From Idiomarina sp. (GTDB lineage Bacteria > Pseudomonadota > Gammaproteobacteria > Enterobacterales > Alteromonadaceae), in NCBI GenBank assembly GCA_022565355.1, contig JAIUMU010000003.1, forward strand, positions 183,989 to 247,988: DNA of 64,000 nucleotides, in the 5' to 3' direction. This document shows positions 20,420 to 30,405 of the stretch, piece after piece. Positions within the stretch are counted from its first letter, which is position 1. Each line of letters opens with the position of its first letter. The notes below the pieces were generated by a model, which was given only the letters and a program-made list of their open reading frames with translations, did not search any database and had not been told where the DNA came from. The translations under genes were made by a program, and so were the position numbers.

Positions 20420-21103
20420 TTAACTCCCAGCATTTAACAGTTTAAGTTCGATGTTCTTGCGTGAAGCGCCAATATGGCGGCGCATCAATAAATCGGCGAG
20501 TTCGCCATCGCGATTCGCAATCGCGTTAATAATCGCTTTGTGCTCATCAAATGCCCGCGAAACCCGCGGGCCGTTCATGCCAAGCTGCACTCGGTACATT
20601 CGAACCAAGAAGTATAGCTCGTCACAGAGAATGTTGATGAGATATGAGTTTTTACTACCTAGAATAATGCGGTAATGAAAATCCAAATCACCCTCTTCCT
20701 GATAATAACTTTCGCCTTCACGCACACGCTGGCTTGCTAAGTGCGCTTCGAGTAAGGCACTTAATTCGGCAATTTCTGCATCATCCATATTCTCAGCGGC
20801 TAAACGGCAGGCTAAGCCTTCTAACTCTTCGCGCAACTGATATAATGAGAGCAAGCCTGCGAGCGATAAGGTTACCACGCGAGCACCAGCGTTCGGTGTG
20901 CGCTCGATCAAATGGCAGCGTTCTAAGCGTGCGAGCGCTTCACGCAATGGTGCCCGGCTCACGCTAAAGCGGCGTGCCAGCTCTGGTTCACTAATTTTGC
21001 TGCCCGCCGGAATATCGCCTTCCACAATCGCGCGTTGAATTTCCAACAACAAACGATCTGAAGAAGTAACCGGGGAACGCCAGATGGGGCTTTGAATGGC
21101 CAT
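20420..21103 (-). CDS. GntR (FadR-type) transcriptional regulator of the prp cluster
   Basis: [44 protein letters not shown] wHTH. ATG at 21103 preferred (GTG extension to 21115 possible). Confidence 0.92.
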   Translation of the reverse strand: MAIQSPIWRSPVTSSDRLLLEIQRAIVEGDIPAGSKISEPELARRFSVSRAPLREALARLERCHLIERTPNAGARVVTLSLAGLLSLYQLREELEGLACRLAAENMDDAEIAELSALLEAHLASQRVREGESYYQEEGDLDFHYRIILGSKNSYLINILCDELYFLVRMYRVQLGMNGPRVSRAFDEHKAIINAIANRDGELADLLMRRHIGASRKNIELKLLNAGS

Positions 21104-21104
21104 G

Positions 21105-21114
21105 ATTGTCGACA
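21105..21114. promoter_or_regulatory. Putative GntR operator copy 1
   Basis: ATTGTCGACA immediately upstream of the gntR ATG; shares 10 bp with copy 2. Confidence 0.65.
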
Positions 21115-21177
21115 CCCTTGTATGATGTAAGCATTTTAAAGCTTAATTATGACACTATCAAGGCACCGTTAAGATAT

Positions 21178-21189
21178 ATTGTCGACAAT
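21178..21189. promoter_or_regulatory. Putative GntR operator copy 2
   Basis: ATTGTCGACAAT, perfect 12-bp palindrome in the gntR/EVE intergenic region. Confidence 0.7.
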
Positions 21190-21264
21190 CTGCTGGCATT
21201 CACCGCAATTCAATTACTTAACGCGCCCTGTTGGGGTAAATCCACCTGATCACAAGGAAACACC

Positions 21265-21738
21265 ATGCGTTATTGGTTAATGAAAACAGAGCCCGATGAA
21301 TGCAGCATCGATGATTTCGCAGCAGATCCCGCGAAACCAATACGTTGGGATGGCGTGCGTAATTACCAAGCCCGCAATTTCATGCGGGAGATGGAGGTTG
21401 GTGACCAAGTTTTTATTTATCATTCCAGTTGCCAACAGATTGGCGTAGCTGGTGTTGTGGAAGTGCAACAAGCCGCATATCCCGATCCAGCACAATTTGC
21501 AGAGCAATCCGCTTATTTTGATAGCAAAAGCACTAGGGAAAACCCGCGTTGGAGCGCGGTAGATTTAACCTTCGTTACGAAGTTCAGTAAGGTGATCTCG
21601 CTGGCTACCTTAAAAGCGCTTCCTGAACTGAAGGCCAACCCATTGGTAAAAAAAGGCTCGCGCCTTTCCGTAGTGCCGTTCACAGAAAGCGAATGGCAGG
21701 CAGTAAATAACATCAGCAACCTTGCAAAAAGCGGCTAA
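21265..21738 (+). CDS. EVE domain-containing protein
   Basis: [18 protein letters not shown]...[27 protein letters not shown]. Confidence 0.95.
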   Translation: MRYWLMKTEPDECSIDDFAADPAKPIRWDGVRNYQARNFMREMEVGDQVFIYHSSCQQIGVAGVVEVQQAAYPDPAQFAEQSAYFDSKSTRENPRWSAVDLTFVTKFSKVISLATLKALPELKANPLVKKGSRLSVVPFTESEWQAVNNISNLAKSG

Positions 21739-21793
21739 AGAGCGTACAAAGGCACCGCATTTCGCTTCACTTGTTAGTTTGGATACCAGTTAC

Positions 21794-23380
21794 GTGATTT
21801 CTGCTGCAAATATCACCATGCAATTTGGTGCAAAACCCCTATTCGAAAACATTTCTGTAAAATTTGGCCAAGGTAACCGTTATGGTTTAATCGGCGCCAA
21901 TGGCTGCGGAAAATCAACCTTTATGCGCATTTTAAGTGGCGAGCAAGAGCCATCTGCCGGCAATATTTCGGTAGAGCCAAATATGCGCGTAGGTAAACTT
22001 CGCCAAGATCAGTTCGCCTATGAAGAATATTCGGTGATCGATACCGTACTCATGGGCCATGAAGAATTATGGCAAGTAAAAGAAGAACGCGATCGCATCT
22101 ATAGCAATCCGGAAATGAGCGATGAAGATGGTATGCGCGTAGCCGATTTGGAAGTTCGCTTCGCCGAACTCGATGGCTACACTGCAGAATCTCGCGCAGG
22201 TGAACTGCTGCTAGGCGTAGGCATTCCAGAAGAAGCCCATTGGGGCAAAATGGCAGAAATCGCGCCTGGCCTGAAACTGCGGGTATTGCTTACGCAAGTG
22301 CTCTTCTCCGATCCAGATATCATGTTGCTCGATGAACCTACCAACAACCTCGATATCAACACGATTCGTTGGTTAGAAGATGTATTGAATCAGCGCAACA
22401 GCACGATGATTATTATTTCCCATGATCGCCACTTCTTAAATAGTGTTTGTTCGCATATGGCTGATATCGATTACTGTGAGCTACGCGTATACCCAGGTAA
22501 CTACGATCAATATATGTTTGCCGCTACCCAAGCGCGCGAGCAATTGCTTTCTGATAATGCCAAGAAAAAAGATAAAATTGCTGAGCTGCAGAGCTTTGTA
22601 AGCCGCTTCTCGGCGAATGCTTCAAAAGCAAAGCAAGCAACTTCGCGAGCAAAACAAATTGAAAAAATTCAGCTTTCGGAAGTAAAAGCCTCTAGCCGAG
22701 TGAACCCGTATATTCGCTTCGAACAAGAAAAGCAGCTGTATCGCTTAGCGCTCGAAATTACCGATGTACATAAAAGCTTTGCCGATAATCACGTATTAAA
22801 AGGCTTAAGCAGCACCATTGAAGTGGGCGAGAAAGTTGCCATTCTTGGCGCAAACGGTATTGGTAAAACAACTTTACTGAAGTGCCTTATGGGTGATTAC
22901 ACACCTGATTCAGGTAAAGTGAAATGGTCGGAAAACGCGAATATCGGCTACTGCGCCCAAGATCATGCGCATCTATTTAAGCAAAAGATGACCGTGCTAG
23001 ATTGGATGATGCAATGGAAAAAGCCAAGCGATGATGAACAATCGGTGCGGGGTGTACTTGGCCGCATGTTGTTTTCACAAGATGATATCGCCAAACCGGT
23101 AAGCATTCTTTCTGGTGGTGAAAAAGGCCGTATGGTGTTCGGCAAGCTAATTCTGCAGCGGCCAAATATTTTGGTGATGGATGAGCCTACCAACCACCTT
23201 GATATGGAATCGATAGAATCATTAAACTTAGCGCTAGAAAAGTACGTGGGCACGTTGATTTTCGTAAGCCATGATAGAGAGTTTGTATCATCATTGGCTA
23301 CACGTATCATTGAAATCACCGAGAATGGCTTACGTGATTTCGCCGGTAGCTATGATGATTACTTGGCATCATTGAACTAA
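21794..23380 (+). CDS. ybiT: ABC-F family ATPase, YbiT-like
   Basis: Two ABC domains; linker [27 protein letters not shown] and [17 protein letters not shown], as I remember for YbiT. GTG at 21794 preferred to the 21722 ORF start, which overlaps the EVE gene. Confidence 0.88.
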   Translation: MISAANITMQFGAKPLFENISVKFGQGNRYGLIGANGCGKSTFMRILSGEQEPSAGNISVEPNMRVGKLRQDQFAYEEYSVIDTVLMGHEELWQVKEERDRIYSNPEMSDEDGMRVADLEVRFAELDGYTAESRAGELLLGVGIPEEAHWGKMAEIAPGLKLRVLLTQVLFSDPDIMLLDEPTNNLDINTIRWLEDVLNQRNSTMIIISHDRHFLNSVCSHMADIDYCELRVYPGNYDQYMFAATQAREQLLSDNAKKKDKIAELQSFVSRFSANASKAKQATSRAKQIEKIQLSEVKASSRVNPYIRFEQEKQLYRLALEITDVHKSFADNHVLKGLSSTIEVGEKVAILGANGIGKTTLLKCLMGDYTPDSGKVKWSENANIGYCAQDHAHLFKQKMTVLDWMMQWKKPSDDEQSVRGVLGRMLFSQDDIAKPVSILSGGEKGRMVFGKLILQRPNILVMDEPTNHLDMESIESLNLALEKYVGTLIFVSHDREFVSSLATRIIEITENGLRDFAGSYDDYLASLN

Positions 23381-23443
23381 TTGAGCAATAACAAACCAGC
23401 TCATCGCTGGCCTTCATAGGGTTAGCCGAATACACGCACAAGG

Positions 23444-23484
23444 AGCCCTCGATAGTTACTGCAAGTAGCTTCGAGGGCTTTTTT
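23444..23484 (+). terminator. Terminator between convergent ybiT and GGDEF gene
   Basis: AGCCCTCGA...TCGAGGGCTTTTTTG. Confidence 0.85.
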
Positions 23485-23490
23485 GTAGTC

Positions 23491-26400
23491 TTAATCTGTT
23501 AACTGTTCTTCACACACTACTTTATTTCGCCCTGCTGCTTTGGCGGCATATAACGCCTGATCTGCTTGCTGCAACAACGTTTGATGATTAAACTGCTGAT
23601 TAATCTCGGCCACACCTATACTGGCGGTTACCTGCAAATCATTGGCAATTGCTGAGAAATCAATAGCCGCAATAGCGGCACGTACCCTCTCACTTACCTC
23701 TGCTGCTTTTCTACAATCAATTTCCGGGAATAAAATAACAAACTCTTCACCACCCCAACGGGCAACAAAATCTACTTCGCGAACCGTACGCTTAATTACC
23801 CCAGCTACTATTTGCAATACTTGATCGCCCACTTCATGCATATGGCGGTCATTAATTTGTTTGAAATGATCAAGATCCAACATAGCAACACTAAGCCGCT
23901 TGTTCGTGCGCACTGCACGTTTGATTTCTGCAAATAACCGTTCATCAAACGCTCTACGATTCCCCACTTGTGTAAGTGAATCTTCATTTGCCAGCGCCTC
24001 TAACTCTGCTGTTTTTTCTGAAACTAAGCGCTGCAATTTCACCCGTGAAAGCTCCAACGTTCTAACCCGCAGCCATACTGCTGCAACTACAGCCAAAACA
24101 AGAAGCGTCCAGAACCACCAGGTTTGATAGATATTCGGAGCTTTGCTGAAGCTGATAGTAGCGGGTTCCGACCAACTACCGCCCGGATATCGGCTGCGCA
24201 CTGCAAAAGTAAAATCACCTGGAGGTAACGATGTATATTCGGCACTTGCAGCGTTTCCTCGCTCGATCCAATCGTCATCAAAGCCTATCAAACGTACTTG
24301 ATATTGAATATGCCTTGCCATTCGGTAACCTAAACCAACATAATGAAACTCAAACCGCTCGGTACTCGCTGGCAGGCGACTATTGGGTGCAAGCCTCATT
24401 GAATCTGCTACTGCGCGCTCGATCACTGCAGGCGGAGATTGCACACCATGCTGATTAATATCTTCCGGAGCAATCACCGTCACCCCCGCAGCCGTTGCAA
24501 ACCAAATGTGGCCATCTGCGTCGAGGGCTGATGACGGCCCGCCAGTGTTTACTTGGCTACTCGCCATACCATCCGTTTCTACATAATGGTTCGATTGTAG
24601 TAGATTGCTTTCCCCCGCTAACCACGCTTGCAAACTATTTGCTGTAACCCTAGTTACGCCTCTACTTCCGCCTAGCCAGAGGTTCTGATCGAAATCAAAG
24701 GTTAAGCTAAAATACTTATCAAACGGCAAGCCCGCGTTCCGATTCAGCACTCGCCAATAGTGCGTTGCAGAAAGATTCTTATCACGCGCCAATAGATACT
24801 CAGATTCAGCAAAAATGAGCACTCCTCGATCTGTTCCAAACCAGGTGTAATCGCCATTGTTTTTCATAGTGAACGTATTTTGTGCAGGGCTAACTCGTTC
24901 AATATGCACCGCTTCGGCTTGCCATTCTTCAAAGGCAGTTGTATTACCATTCAGATAAACTCGGCTAATCCCGCCGGTAGATGCAACCCAGATGTCACCG
25001 TTTGGCGCCAGCGTAAGCCCTGTCACAGTTGGGTTTATTAAGCCATCGCTAACATCTAGATGGCGCACTAATTCGATGGCTCCAGGCGAAACCCTTAGCA
25101 CAAAAAGCCCCAACGGCGATCCTGCAACCAGTAAATCGCTATTGGGTAACTTCAATAGCGCGCGAATTTCTGCCAGTGAACTGCCTTCATCACGCCCCAA
25201 ACGAGCGGTAATTTCACCATTGGTAATTTGCAGTACGCCTGCGGTATAGGCGCCCACATAAATAACATCATCATTGTTTTGTGTATCATGGGTGAGGCTT
25301 AAAACCGATACATCCTTTACTATATCGGTGAAAAGCCGCTCTGCAGAGCTTTCAAAAACGCTTAAGCCCTCACTGGTACCAACCCATACCCGATGATTAT
25401 TATCTAAGGTAATGGCGCGAACATAATCACCAATTAGGCCTTGTGTGCGTGTAAAACTGGTAAATAAGGCGTCGCGCAGTTGCACCAAGCCACCATGGGT
25501 GGAAATCCACATGTTTTCTTCATGGTCGCGAAAAATATCCAGCACATGAGGATTCGGTAAGCCTTGCTCAACTCCTAGCGTACTCACACCACGATTGCTT
25601 AATCTACCTACGCCATGGGTAAGAGTGCCATACCATAAAGCGCCTTCAGCCCCCTCTTCTAATGCTGTAATCGTTCCCTCAATAGCAACCGGCCAAGGCT
25701 GGAAAGATTGCTCAGGTTCGTTCTGAAAAAATAAGCCATTATCACTAGCCACGAGTAACATTCCGCTCGAATGTTGCAGCACATCCCGAACTTGTCCATC
25801 GAGCAAGAGGGAAACCTGCTCAAATTCATCTGTTTCTTGATTATAGCGCGATAAACCATTGCTAGTTCCTACCAGTACCTCATTATCTCTTTCACCTTGG
25901 GCGGGCATGGCGTAAACTCGATACGCAAAATCACTCGATAAACCCTCTGCAACACCATACTGCCGCATGTTACCATTCGTATCGTAGCGCACCACCCCAT
26001 GCCCTTCAGCTGCCGCCCACAAATGCCCTTCGTGATCCACCGCAACCCTAAACACAAATCCCGGAGCAGCCGACAAAGGATGCCACAATTCGCCATCAAA
26101 GCGCGCAATCCCTCCGCGCGGACCGGAAATGTAGATATGATTGTTCGTTGGATTATGAGTAATTCCCATAACACCCGTTTCAGGGAGCCCAAGGGCTTCA
26201 ATATCATCGAACACATCGAAGCTGCGGCCATTGAAACGCACTGGGCCTTCCCAAGTAGCAAGCCATAAGTAGCCGTCGGGAGTTTGGGTAATGTTATTTA
26301 CCGAGTTATGAGGGAGGCCATCACGCGTGTTCCAATGCGACATCGCATATTGAATTAACGGCTTATTAAAATCACCCAATGATTTTGGGCTGGGGGTAGA

Positions 26401-26553
26401 GTGCTCTTGCTGCATAACAGCACTGGCGTGCACTAGAGAAAATGGCACACTTGGCAATAAAACACACAAAGCAAGCAGCGCGCCGAATAAGACTCGTCTC
26501 GAAGTACCGGATGGCTTTGTTTTCATTTTGCTATCGCAGCAGCTACGATTCAT
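23491..26553 (-). CDS. Diguanylate cyclase with periplasmic two-component-regulator propeller (Reg_prop), Y_Y_Y and C-terminal GGDEF
   Basis: Repeated GxLWxxT/GDIWVAST-like propeller blades, TM WFWTLLVLAVVAAVWL, VREVDFVARWGGEEF (I-site REVD). Confidence 0.93.
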   Translation of the reverse strand: MNRSCCDSKMKTKPSGTSRRVLFGALLALCVLLPSVPFSLVHASAVMQQEHSTPSPKSLGDFNKPLIQYAMSHWNTRDGLPHNSVNNITQTPDGYLWLATWEGPVRFNGRSFDVFDDIEALGLPETGVMGITHNPTNNHIYISGPRGGIARFDGELWHPLSAAPGFVFRVAVDHEGHLWAAAEGHGVVRYDTNGNMRQYGVAEGLSSDFAYRVYAMPAQGERDNEVLVGTSNGLSRYNQETDEFEQVSLLLDGQVRDVLQHSSGMLLVASDNGLFFQNEPEQSFQPWPVAIEGTITALEEGAEGALWYGTLTHGVGRLSNRGVSTLGVEQGLPNPHVLDIFRDHEENMWISTHGGLVQLRDALFTSFTRTQGLIGDYVRAITLDNNHRVWVGTSEGLSVFESSAERLFTDIVKDVSVLSLTHDTQNNDDVIYVGAYTAGVLQITNGEITARLGRDEGSSLAEIRALLKLPNSDLLVAGSPLGLFVLRVSPGAIELVRHLDVSDGLINPTVTGLTLAPNGDIWVASTGGISRVYLNGNTTAFEEWQAEAVHIERVSPAQNTFTMKNNGDYTWFGTDRGVLIFAESEYLLARDKNLSATHYWRVLNRNAGLPFDKYFSLTFDFDQNLWLGGSRGVTRVTANSLQAWLAGESNLLQSNHYVETDGMASSQVNTGGPSSALDADGHIWFATAAGVTVIAPEDINQHGVQSPPAVIERAVADSMRLAPNSRLPASTERFEFHYVGLGYRMARHIQYQVRLIGFDDDWIERGNAASAEYTSLPPGDFTFAVRSRYPGGSWSEPATISFSKAPNIYQTWWFWTLLVLAVVAAVWLRVRTLELSRVKLQRLVSEKTAELEALANEDSLTQVGNRRAFDERLFAEIKRAVRTNKRLSVAMLDLDHFKQINDRHMHEVGDQVLQIVAGVIKRTVREVDFVARWGGEEFVILFPEIDCRKAAEVSERVRAAIAAIDFSAIANDLQVTASIGVAEINQQFNHQTLLQQADQALYAAKAAGRNKVVCEEQLTD

Positions 26554-26587
26554 GGTATCGCCTATTTTCCCTAAAAGGTTTCCACAC

Positions 26588-27343
26588 TTACTGCTCGTCT
26601 GGAACAGTTAGAACTAGGGTTACGCGCCTATTTTCGCTGCGCCCTTCAGCATTATTATTATCTGCTATTGGCATACTATCGGCATAACCGATTGCTCGCA
26701 AGCGTGTTGGCGCAATCTCATTATCAATCAAATAACGTACCACATAAGTTGCCCGGGCCGCCGATAATTCCCAATTACTTGGGAACTGCGCCGTATTAAT
26801 AGGCACACTATCAGTGTGCCCCTCAATACTAATATTATAGGCACTACGGTTCAGCAACTCGATAATCGGATGCATTACTTGATCAGCACTCTCACCAATA
26901 AATTCTGCTTCGCCACTGCGAAAGAGAATCTGATCATTTAGGCGAATATTTAAGCTTCCTGGGCTCGAAGAAATATCCACCATATCGCTTAATCCGGCCT
27001 CAGAAAACTCACTCGTAAGCGAAGTGCCAATGCTTGTTAATTCCTGCTCTGTTGCTGAATTTGGATCAATGCCGAGCACTCTCATCAACGCATTCGCGCG
27101 GTTCACTTGCTCACGTTCCGCTGGTGAACCACTGAAATCAGCATTCGCGAGCAATACCACAAAAAGTATCAGCAACAAGGTAATAATATCCATATAAGTG
27201 GTTACCCACTCTTCATCCTCCTGAGAAGGGATATCATCAATACCAGCAAAATTCTGCCTACGGATTGTTTCCGCAGCAGCTTCGCGATCTTGCCGCAGCG
27301 CTTCGCTTTGCGCCGCTATTGAACTCGGTTTACCAAATCTCAT
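26588..27343 (-). CDS. motB: Flagellar motor stator protein MotB (OmpA C-terminal domain)
   Basis: TTYMDIITLLLILFVVLLA TM with the stator Asp; SIEGHTDSVPINTAQFPSNWELSAARA. Confidence 0.9.
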   Translation of the reverse strand: MRFGKPSSIAAQSEALRQDREAAAETIRRQNFAGIDDIPSQEDEEWVTTYMDIITLLLILFVVLLANADFSGSPAEREQVNRANALMRVLGIDPNSATEQELTSIGTSLTSEFSEAGLSDMVDISSSPGSLNIRLNDQILFRSGEAEFIGESADQVMHPIIELLNRSAYNISIEGHTDSVPINTAQFPSNWELSAARATYVVRYLIDNEIAPTRLRAIGYADSMPIADNNNAEGRSENRRVTLVLTVPDEQ

Positions 27344-28191
27344 GCGAACGGGCTCTTTTTGGGTGTATCCAATTGCTCTTTAAATTTCTTCTTGCCGTTG
27401 CCGTTACCCGGGCCTTTTCCACCAATATTGAGTTCATCTTCAACATGAGCAAAGAAAGTAGATAAATATTCTCGGATGTAACTCGGGTTGCGCCCTTTGG
27501 CAATCAGCATCACCCCTTCACGAATCATATTCATGAGCTGCACACGGCGCTCGGTTCTGCGCTCAAATTTAATCGCGATTGGTTTGAAGAATAAATTTGC
27601 GAGTGCTACACCATACAAGGTAGTAAGCAAGGCAAAGGCCATATCGCTGCCAATTTGCGCCATATTGCTTTCACCCATACCCTGGAGCATATTCACTAAA
27701 CCTACCAAAGTACCCAACATGCCGAATGCCGGCGCAAACATGGCCATGGTGCGATAAATTTGCGCTTCAGCCTTTTCACGAATCTTCATTTTTACAATGC
27801 GCCACTCCAGCAATTCCGACATATCTTGGTGCGGCGTATTATTAATTAAGAGTTCTAAACCAGTGCGCAGAAATGGGTTTTTCACTTGCTCGAGCTGGTC
27901 TTCTACCTTTATTAAATTACCCTGCACTAACTGGCGCGCTACATTCACCAGCTCCTGTTGATCATCTTGCGCATAGAGCTTTTCGTTTTTCAGTACAATC
28001 CACAGCACTTTGAATACATTCACTACTTCACGTAGCGGGTACGCCAGCAAAGTGGCGGCAAAAGTACCACCCAGCACTACAGCCAAGCCCGGTAAATTAA
28101 CAAAGCTCCACGCATCTTCTGAGGTAAAGAAAATTGCCGAGAATACGATGGCCATGCCGGAAAGCATGCCGATTAAAGTAGATAAATTCAT
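27340..28191 (-). CDS. motA: Flagellar motor stator protein MotA (PomA-like)
   Basis: MotA/TolQ/ExbB family: FAPAFGMLGTLVGLVNMLQGMG; 4-nt overlap with motB. Confidence 0.9.
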   Translation of the reverse strand: MNLSTLIGMLSGMAIVFSAIFFTSEDAWSFVNLPGLAVVLGGTFAATLLAYPLREVVNVFKVLWIVLKNEKLYAQDDQQELVNVARQLVQGNLIKVEDQLEQVKNPFLRTGLELLINNTPHQDMSELLEWRIVKMKIREKAEAQIYRTMAMFAPAFGMLGTLVGLVNMLQGMGESNMAQIGSDMAFALLTTLYGVALANLFFKPIAIKFERRTERRVQLMNMIREGVMLIAKGRNPSYIREYLSTFFAHVEDELNIGGKGPGNGNGKKKFKEQLDTPKKSPFA

Positions 28192-28417
28192 GACATCCCA
28201 TGTTTTTTTACAGCAATTAACGCTTATTGCTCAGTATATTAAGATCAACCACTAACCAACCTGATACACATCAAACAAACTCACGTTCTGCCCTACATTC
28301 ATTCACCGTGATAATGCAAGCAGTAACGCTGAGATGTGCGTATAATGTGCATATTATTATCGTCCAAAGGCCATTTTTCTTTAATTTCGGCGTTGGTACC
28401 ACGGCCAAGGAACTTAT

Positions 28418-29785
28418 ATGTCTAGTGAATCGAATTTCTCATCATTAACGTTGCATCCCGCGTTATTAGAAACCCTATCTGAGCGTAATTTTCAGCAGAT
28501 GACCCCAGTGCAAGAGCAATCTTTGCCAGCTATTTTGGCGGGCCAAGATTGTATTATCCAAGCCCGAACAGGCTCTGGGAAAACCGCGGCGTTTGCACTC
28601 GGCTTGCTGCAAAAACTGGTGGTAGATCGTTTTCGCGTGCAAAGCTTAGTACTCTGCCCCACGCGTGAGCTAGCCGATCAGGTTGCGGAAGAAATTCGTA
28701 CGCTTGCCCGTGGTATTCACAATATCAAAGTGCTTACCCTGTGTGGTGGTGTGCCGCAGCGAGCACAAATAATTTCCCTTGAGCATGGTGCCCACATTTT
28801 AGTAGGCACCCCAGGGCGTGTGCTTGATCACTTGCAAAATCAACGTATCGATTTTTCTGAACTAACCACACTTGTGCTCGATGAAGCCGATCGAATGCTG
28901 GAAATGGGCTTTCAAACCGAGCTACAAAGCATTACTAAGGTGTTGCCGGCGCAACGGCAAACCTTATTACTAAGCGCCACCTACCCTGAACAAATTGAAC
29001 AACTAGCCGCGAAATTATTGCATGATGTGCAGCACATTAAAGTGCAAGAGCAGCGGGATGAAGCAGAGGTACTAAAGCCACAAATTACCCAAGTGTATTA
29101 TGAGCTAGGTGCCGCGCAACGAGATGAGGCGGTGAAGCGCATCGTGCAACACCATCAAAGCGAGCGTTGCGTAGTGTTCTGTAACACCAAACGAGTTACC
29201 CAAGCATTAGCGGATAGCTTAATTGCGCAAGGCTACAGTGCCTTAGCTTTGCATGGCGATTTAGAACAAAAAGATCGCGATCAAGCGCTGGTACAGTTTA
29301 ATAATGGCAGTGCCCGCATTTTAGTAGCTACCGATGTGGCCGCCCGCGGCCTCGATATTGCTGAGCTCGATTTAGTAATCAATGCTGAAGTGGCACATGA
29401 TAGTGATACCCACACCCACCGCATTGGCCGCACAGGCCGAGCGGGTGCAGAAGGCTTAGCGGTAACCATCGTAGGCTCTGGGGAAAAAGCACCAGAGAAG
29501 TTACAACCACTCCCTCCGGTGCAGCTACTTACTCAACCACCACTTACCGCCAGTATGGTTACCGTGCAAATTATGGGCGGTAAAAAACATAAACTGCGCC
29601 CAGGCGATATCGTGGGGGCGCTTACTAAAGATGACCAAGTGCCATTTACCAGTATCGGCAAAATTAAAGTATTGGCTGGCTGGAGTTATGTGGCCGTTGC
29701 CAACGATAAGCAACGCGTGGCGCTGCATATCTTTAACAACAGTAAATTGAAGGGCCGCAGCTTTAGGGCTTTTGTACTGCGTTAA
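28418..29785 (+). CDS. dbpA: ATP-dependent RNA helicase DbpA
   Basis: DEAD, SAT, HRIGRTGRAG motifs; C-terminal RNA-binding domain MGGKKHKLRPGDIVGALTK typical of DbpA. Confidence 0.95.
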   Translation: MSSESNFSSLTLHPALLETLSERNFQQMTPVQEQSLPAILAGQDCIIQARTGSGKTAAFALGLLQKLVVDRFRVQSLVLCPTRELADQVAEEIRTLARGIHNIKVLTLCGGVPQRAQIISLEHGAHILVGTPGRVLDHLQNQRIDFSELTTLVLDEADRMLEMGFQTELQSITKVLPAQRQTLLLSATYPEQIEQLAAKLLHDVQHIKVQEQRDEAEVLKPQITQVYYELGAAQRDEAVKRIVQHHQSERCVVFCNTKRVTQALADSLIAQGYSALALHGDLEQKDRDQALVQFNNGSARILVATDVAARGLDIAELDLVINAEVAHDSDTHTHRIGRTGRAGAEGLAVTIVGSGEKAPEKLQPLPPVQLLTQPPLTASMVTVQIMGGKKHKLRPGDIVGALTKDDQVPFTSIGKIKVLAGWSYVAVANDKQRVALHIFNNSKLKGRSFRAFVLR

Positions 29786-30368
29786 AAAGCTCGCTTTGAT
29801 ACAAGTAAACCGTATCTCCTAATGGCGAATCATCGTGATCAGACGCCACCGCTGCGGCAATAATTTGCACAGGCCCAGAATGATTTTCCGGTGCGCGCCA
29901 GCGCACCATCCACTGGGTGTACATATCGCCCGTATCGGCATCCTCCTGAGAAGGTTTGGGTGCGCTATGCCCCACATAGCTCACTCGCGCCAAGCTATCA
30001 ACGCGCTGTAAGTTCCCAGCCGCAAGTTCACCCACACTAGTTAACTCTTCCTGCGCTTCTGAAGCCGGAGATACCACAGCGAGCTGAAACCCACCCGCCC
30101 TATGCTCCGAATCGATTAACAGTACCTTCAATTCATACACCGCCCCAGGAGTAGCTTGCGTTGGGTACCCGGTAACAAACAAGCCACTTCGCTTGGTAGG
30201 TTCTGCACCCGCGAAATGGCATTGTCCGCAATCTGGTTCACCGTGCATACCCGTGTGGCCCGGCGGTGGGCCTTCAGGATGTGCATATACAGGGAAAATT
30301 ACAGCAGCAAATAACCCTAGCCCTAAAATTTGCATCCATTTTAGCCACTGAGCACGCCATTGAATCAT
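29763..30368 (-). CDS. Secreted Reelin-like / choice-of-anchor V-type protein with one CxxCH motif
   Basis: Signal peptide; HTGMHGEPDCGQCHFAGAEP; GAVYELKVLLIDSEHRAGGFQLAVVS. Confidence 0.72.
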   Translation of the reverse strand: MIQWRAQWLKWMQILGLGLFAAVIFPVYAHPEGPPPGHTGMHGEPDCGQCHFAGAEPTKRSGLFVTGYPTQATPGAVYELKVLLIDSEHRAGGFQLAVVSPASEAQEELTSVGELAAGNLQRVDSLARVSYVGHSAPKPSQEDADTGDMYTQWMVRWRAPENHSGPVQIIAAAVASDHDDSPLGDTVYLYQSELFNAVQKP

Positions 30369-30405
30369 GCTGTAAACCTTCTTTTAGTGATCATGTTCTT
30401 GCGGA

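Noticed and set aside
21265-23380. EVE protein plus ABC-F as a defence island
   Set aside because: YbiT-type ABC-F is a housekeeping paralog and no restriction, nuclease or toxin genes are nearby.
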